From assembly GCA_963834855.1 (NCBI GenBank), contig CAWIDH010000009.1, forward strand, positions 28,227 to 92,226: a DNA stretch of 64,000 bases. The letters are read 5' to 3'. This document shows positions 60,855-64,000 of the stretch, one piece after another. The position numbers were made by a program, and so were the translations under genes. This stretch comes from DATJKD01 sp963834855. GTDB taxonomy: Bacteria > Pseudomonadota > Gammaproteobacteria > Steroidobacterales > Steroidobacteraceae. Position 1 is the stretch's first letter. Every line of letters begins with the position of its first letter. The notes under the pieces were generated by a model. It was given only the letters and a program-made list of their open reading frames with translations, searched no databases and was not told the DNA's origin.

Positions 60855-63800
60855 ATGCGCTCGTTCACCGATATCTTCATCAGGCACCCGGTGCTCGCGG
60901 TGGTGGTCAACCTGGTGATCGTGCTGGTGGGCTGGCGCGCGCTGTCGACCCTGCCGGTGCAGCAGTATCCGCAGATCGAAAGCTCGTCGGTGTTCATCAC
61001 CACGGTCTATTACGGCGCGAGCGCCGAGACCGTCCGCGGCTTCCTGACCACGCCGATCGAGCGCGCCGTCTCGGCGATCGGCGGCGTGGATCTACGTCGA
61101 GTCGACCAGCCGCGCCGGAGTCAGCACGGTCACCGTGCGACTGAAGCTCAACCACAACAGCACGGCCGCGCTGGCCGAGGTCACCGCGCGGCTGCAGCAG
61201 GTGCGCTCCGAGCTGCCGCCGGAAGCCGAGCCGCCCGTCGTCGAGATGCAGCGCGCCGACCGGCCGTATGCCACGTTCTACCTCAGCTTCACGTCCGACG
61301 AGCGCGAGCGTGCCGGCCATCACCGACTGGCTGTCGCGCAACGCTGCAGCCGCAGCTCGCCACGCTCGCCGGCGTCCAGCGCGTGACCATCGAAGGCGGC
61401 CGCCAGATCGCGATGCGCGTCTGGATCGACCCCGATCGCCTGGCCGCCCTCAACCTGTCGCCGGGCGACGTGCACGCGGCGCTGCGGCGCAACAACTACC
61501 TCGCGGCCGTCGGCCAGACCAAGGGCAACCTGGTGCAGGTCAATCTGCTCGCCGAACACCGACCTGCGCTCGGTGGAGGAGTTCGAGAACCTGATCGTCG
61601 CCGAGCGCGACGGCGCGATCGTGCGCCTGTCGCGACGTGGCGCAGGTCGAGCTGGGCGCCGAGGAGGCCGACTTGGTCGCGAAGTTCAACGATCAGGACG
61701 GCGGTCTACCTCGGCGTCTGGCCGCTGGTCGGCGCGAACGAGATCGAGGTGGCGCACCGCCTGCGCGACGAGATGGAGCGCATCCGGCCGACGCCTGCCG
61801 CAGGACATCGACATGCGCCTGGCCTACGACGGCACGGTGTTCATGGCGACGCGCTGAAGGAGATCACCAAGACGCTCACCGAGACGATGCTGATCGTCGG
61901 CGCTCGTGGTGTTCCTGTTCATGGGCTCGGTGCGCACCGCGCTGGTGCCGCTGGTCGCCATGCCGGTCTCGCTGGTCGGCGCGGCGCATCGTGATGCTGC
62001 GCCTTCGGCTTCAGCCTGAACCTGCTGACGATCCTCGCGATCGTGCTGTCGGTCGGGCTGGTGGTGGATGACGCGATCGTCGTGGTCGAAAACGTCGAGC
62101 GGCACGTGCGCGAGGGCAAGTCGCGCATCCAGGCCGCGCTCGTCGGCGCGCGCGAGCTGGTCGGCCCGATCATCGCGATGACCATCACGCTGGCCGCGGT
62201 CTATACGCCGATCGGCTTCCAGGGCGGGCTGACCGGCTCGCTGTTCCTGGAGTTCGCCATCACGCTGGCCGCCGCGGTCGTCGTCTCCGGCATCGTCGCG
62301 GTCACGCTGTCGCCGGTCATGAGCTCGCGCTTCGTGCACGCGCACGGCAAGGAGGGCCGGCTGACCGCGCTGGTCAATCGCGGCTTCGACGCGGTGCGGC
62401 GCGTCTATGCGCGGCTGCTGGACGGCGCGCTGCAGATGCGCTGGGCGATCGTCGCGGCCGGCGCTGCTGATCATGCTCGCGGCCTGGCCGCTGTACATGT
62501 TCTCGCGCCAGCGAGCTCGCGCCGGTCGAGGACCAGAGCCACATCAGCCTGTTCTTCGAGGCGTCGCCCGACGCGTCGCTCGCAGCGCGTCAACCGCGAG
62601 TCGCTGCAACGTCGTGCAGGCGATCACGCGCTTTCCCGAGGCCGAGTTCATGTGGTCGCTGACCGCGGCCTGGGGCGGCTTCGGCGGCATGGTCGCGAAG
62701 GACTGGAAGGAGCGCGACGCGCTCGACCGAGGAGATGTACGGCGAGGTGTTCGGCGCGGTGTCGCAGGTCCCCGGGCTGCGCGTGTTCCCGCGCCTCGAT
62801 CCGCCGCTGCCGACGCCGGGCCAGTACGACGTGGAGCTGGTGCTGCAGAGCGACGCGCCGCCGGAGCAGATGCTCGAGACCGTCGCGGCGGTCGTCGGCG
62901 CCGGCTGGCAGAGCGGCAAGTTCCTGTACGTCGACACCGACCTGAAGATCGATCTGCCGGAGGCGCGGGTCGTGATCGACCGCGAGCAGGTCGCCGACCT
63001 GGGGCTCGACCTGGCCGGCGTCGGCCAGGAGCTCGGCACGCTGCTCGGCGGCGCGTACGTGAACCGGTTCAACTACTTCGACCGCAGCTACAAGGTCATC
63101 CCGCAGATCGGCGACGAGGACCGCGCGACCGTCGGGCCCGTTGCTCGACCTCAAGATCAAGACGCCGGGCGGCCAGCTGGTGCCGGTGTCGACGTTCACC
63201 CGCATCGAGTCGAGCACCGCGCCGCGCGCGCTGAACCGCTTCCAGCAGCGCAACGCGGTGCGCGTCTTCGGCGGCGTGCAAGCCGGGCGTCACCAAGGAA
63301 GAAGGGCTGCGCGTGCTGGAGAGCGCCGCGGCCGCGGCGGGCGGCCCGGGCGTGCTCGCTCGATTACGCCGGCGAGTCGCGCCAGATCCGCCGGAGGGCT
63401 CGGCGCTGACCGTCACGCTCGCTTTCGCGGTCGTGCTCATCTATCTGGTGCTGGCCGCGCAGTTCCAGAGCTTCCGCGATCCGCTGATCGTGCTGCTCGG
63501 CTCGGTGCCGCTGGCGATCTCCGGCGCGCTGGTGTTCAGCTTCCTGGACCTGACCACGATCAACATCTACTCGCAGGTCGGACTGATCACGCTGGTGGGA
63601 CTGATCGCGAAGAACGGCATCCTGATCGTGCAGTTCGCGAACACGCTGCAGGCGCGCGGGCTGCGCGAAGCTGGCGGCCTTGCGCGAAGCGTCGCTGACG
63701 CGGCTGCGGCCGGTGCTGATGACCTCGGCGGCGACGGTCTTCGGTCACTTTCCGCTGGTGCTGGTGTCCGGGCCCGGCGCCGAGGCGCGCAACAGCATCG

Positions 63801-63955
63801 GCATCGTGCTGGTCACGGGCATGGTCGTCGGCACGCTGTTCACGCTGTTCGTCGTGCCGGTGTTCTATTCGCTGATCGCGGCGGACCATCAACCGGCAAA
63901 GGCGGATGCGGACCTCGCTCACCCGTTGCAGCAGCCGCAAGCAAGGCCTGCTTAG
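60855..63955 (+). pseudogene. RND efflux pump permease (AcrB/MexB-like), many frameshifts
   Basis: The inner-membrane pump of the system, about 1033 codons. Recognised in order: SFTDIFIRHPVLAVVVNL start, LPVQQYPQIESSSVFITTVY, AETVRGFLTTPIERAVSAIGG, the TM4 region motif LSVGLVVDDAIVVVENVE with acidic residues of the proton relay, TITLAAVYTPIGFQGG, ITLAAAVVVSGIVAVTLSPV, and C-terminal TSAATVFGHFPLVLVSGP then FTLFVVPVFYSLIA. At least a dozen single-base indels occur between 61090 and 63690 (about 61092, 61305, 61350, 61560, 61635, 61700, 61855, 61905, 61985, 62460, 62510, 62575, 62605, 62735, 63140, 63285, 63360, 63670). Substrate undetermined; the TetR-led layout suggests drug or aromatic efflux. 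ATG 60855 start, TAG 63953-63955 end. Confidence 0.82.
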
Positions 63956-64000
63956 GTTCCCTGGACTGCTGGACTCCGCAGGATTGGTGCTCGCTGGCGA

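Overview
The window is about two-thirds G+C, and nearly every gene has strong third-position GC bias. The gene content points to an aerobic, free-living Gram-negative proteobacterium. It has two TonB-dependent receptors, an RND efflux system, quinohemoprotein and Rieske oxygenases, a RIO kinase of the Pseudomonas PA4780 type, and a TPR-sulfotransferase next to an Asp/Asn hydroxylase. My best guess is a gammaproteobacterium of the Nevskiales/Steroidobacterales kind; a sphingomonad-like alphaproteobacterium is the main alternative. This is inference from gene content. I saw no rRNA, tRNA, CRISPR array, phage or conjugation genes.

Layout. 0-9.4 kb: carotenoid-cleavage-type oxygenase and MFS genes (minus), then MarR, a bifunctional beta-oxidation enzyme, a TIM-barrel hydrolase, a second MFS transporter and acetoacetyl-CoA synthetase (plus). 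9.4-10.05 kb: a gene-free stretch built as one long inverted repeat. 10-17.5 kb: zinc-type oxidoreductase, aldehyde dehydrogenase remnant, PQQ alcohol dehydrogenase lipoprotein, AEC carrier, broken TonB receptor. 17.6-30 kb: periplasmic aspartyl protease, two LigF-like glutathione transferases divergent from a LigD-like dehydrogenase and a ThDP enzyme, RIO kinase, UDG-like protein, an ACMSD-type hydrolase, aldehyde dehydrogenase, AraC and MarR regulators, and a Nu-class-like glutathione transferase. 30-35.3 kb: CmcJ-like oxygenase, shortened cupin, VOC protein, and a minus-strand operon of hydrolase, isomerase and dehydrogenase. 35.4-42.6 kb: one tight operon of TetR, acyl-CoA dehydrogenase, a polyamine-type ABC transporter and a Rieske oxygenase. 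42.6-49.6 kb: intact TonB receptor, propeller-like protein, cyclase, Asp/Asn hydroxylase, TPR-sulfotransferase. 49.7-58 kb: lipoprotein amidohydrolase, phosphatase-superfamily protein, PTP-like protein, serine hydrolase, a Mur ligase fused to peptidyl-tRNA hydrolase, and a DUF4412-like exported protein. 58-64 kb: alpha/beta hydrolase, then TetR with twin operators, an adaptor and an RND pump.

How the genes fit together. Much of the window reads as accessory catabolism of aromatic or lipid-like compounds: beta-ether cleavage, decarboxylase-type amidohydrolases, aldehyde and alcohol dehydrogenases, CoA ligases and beta-oxidation, plus uptake and efflux. The LigD/LigF/Nu-class set is the most coherent pathway signal.

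A quality caution. At least fourteen genes are interrupted by single-base indels, almost all apparent +1 insertions outside homopolymers, and the 15.2-16.7 kb and 59.5-63.7 kb stretches are peppered with them. The reading is otherwise conserved codon by codon, so I treat most as consensus errors rather than decay, while flagging two genes that also lack large internal pieces.
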